Of a DNA stretch of 42,536 bases, positions 42,351 through 42,536 are shown in pieces. How positions within the stretch are numbered: the first letter of the stretch is position 1; each line of letters begins with the position of its first letter. Both the position numbers and the translations under genes were made by a program. The stretch is taken from contig NZ_JAIVFV010000050.1 in NCBI RefSeq assembly GCF_020829445.1, positions 1-42,536 on the forward strand. The letters run 5' to 3'. The DNA comes from Nostoc sp. CHAB 5836 (GTDB taxonomy: Bacteria; Cyanobacteriota; Cyanobacteriia; Cyanobacteriales; Nostocaceae). The notes beneath the pieces were generated by a model. It did no database searches, was not told the origin of the DNA, and worked only from the letters and a program-made list of their open reading frames with translations.

Positions 42351-42536
42351 TAAGAGGTTGTTTGAAAAGTCGGAGAGATGGTAAAAAAGCTCTCTGGGTA
42401 TACGCTGTGAATAGATAATAGACAGCACCGAGAGAGCGACATGAGTAAAGCATACCCCAGCAATCTGACCCTCGCCCAATATGAATTTCTGAGTGACATG
42501 ATTCCAGAACCAAAACCCGGTGGTCGCAAGCGTGAA
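42351..42536 (+). mobile_element. IS5-family insertion sequence, left end
   Basis: The end TAAGAGGTTGTTTGAAAAGT begins at the point where TnpB homology stops. A 5'-flanking TAA could be one half of the 3-bp TNA duplication typical of the family. The transposase starts 90 bp in. The element leaves the window at 42536. Confidence 0.85.
42441..42536 (+). CDS. IS5-family transposase, N-terminal part
   Basis: 32 visible residues from the ATG at 42441: MSKAYPSNLTLAQYEFL, then DMIPEPKPGGRKRE, and the frame is still open at the window edge. Start and spacing match the DUF4096-type N-terminus of IS5-group (IS1031-like) transposases, which recognise the terminal repeats. The catalytic DDE part lies outside. 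Confidence 0.85.
   Translation, partial: MSKAYPSNLTLAQYEFLSDMIPEPKPGGRKRE

Overview
The window reads as chromosome of a filamentous, probably heterocyst-forming cyanobacterium (Nostocales: Nostoc, Tolypothrix, Calothrix or a relative). Evidence: many HIP1 octamers (GCGATCGC), long heptamer and nonamer tandem repeats (STRRs) between genes, many short inverted-repeat elements, and genes typical of cyanobacteria (thylakoid-type FtsH, Psb32-like TPM protein, PAP/fibrillin, DUF4346, DUF3153). The identification is by recognition only; no search was run.

Layout. 1-2464: end of a small EamA/SMR-type transporter, an FAD oxidoreductase and a dolichol-phosphate-mannose-synthase-like GT2, a likely lipid-linked sugar cassette. 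2556-2938: a composite inverted-repeat element. 2947-9848: ftsH (-), an FMN reductase, a ferrochelatase-family protein ending in seven histidines (-), a 54-aa Cys-rich protein, a small membrane protein, a fibrillin (-) and an alpha/beta-hydrolase-like protein. 9934-19692: MFS transporter, ilvB with an added zinc ribbon, Psb32-like protein, DUF4346 (-), surE (-), TerB-like protein, PBP4-type DD-peptidase and an LD-carboxypeptidase. 19693-26563 is the most plastic part: nested repeats, two methyltransferases (-), a decayed partial copy of the LD-carboxypeptidase gene, a GT2/GT4 pair and a sugar-binding lipoprotein. 26588-40671 returns to housekeeping: hemE, an SDR protein, TerC, ndk (-), speA, a sugar-phosphate nucleotidyltransferase (-), scpA (-), pdxH, DUF3153 (-), TPR protein (-), argB (-). 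40748-42536: remnant of an ABC-transporter binding protein, a GTG-repeat protein, and a tnpB interrupted by an IS5-family element that runs off the end.

How it works together. Most genes are single units with no long operons. Likely co-transcribed groups are FAD oxidoreductase-GT2, GT2-GT4, and TPR-DUF3153. Tetrapyrrole (hemE, hemH-like), amino-acid/polyamine (ilvB, argB, speA), vitamin B6 (pdxH), peptidoglycan turnover (DD- and LD-peptidases) and surface-sugar genes are interleaved.

The most striking sequence-level theme is how closely repeats press on genes. The stop codons of speA, pdxH and the sugar-binding lipoprotein lie inside repeat units. The surE start codon sits in the terminal repeat of a dispersed element. 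One insertion can be compared with an empty site, and it shows a 5-bp CTTAG duplication. No CRISPR array, tRNA or rRNA was seen.
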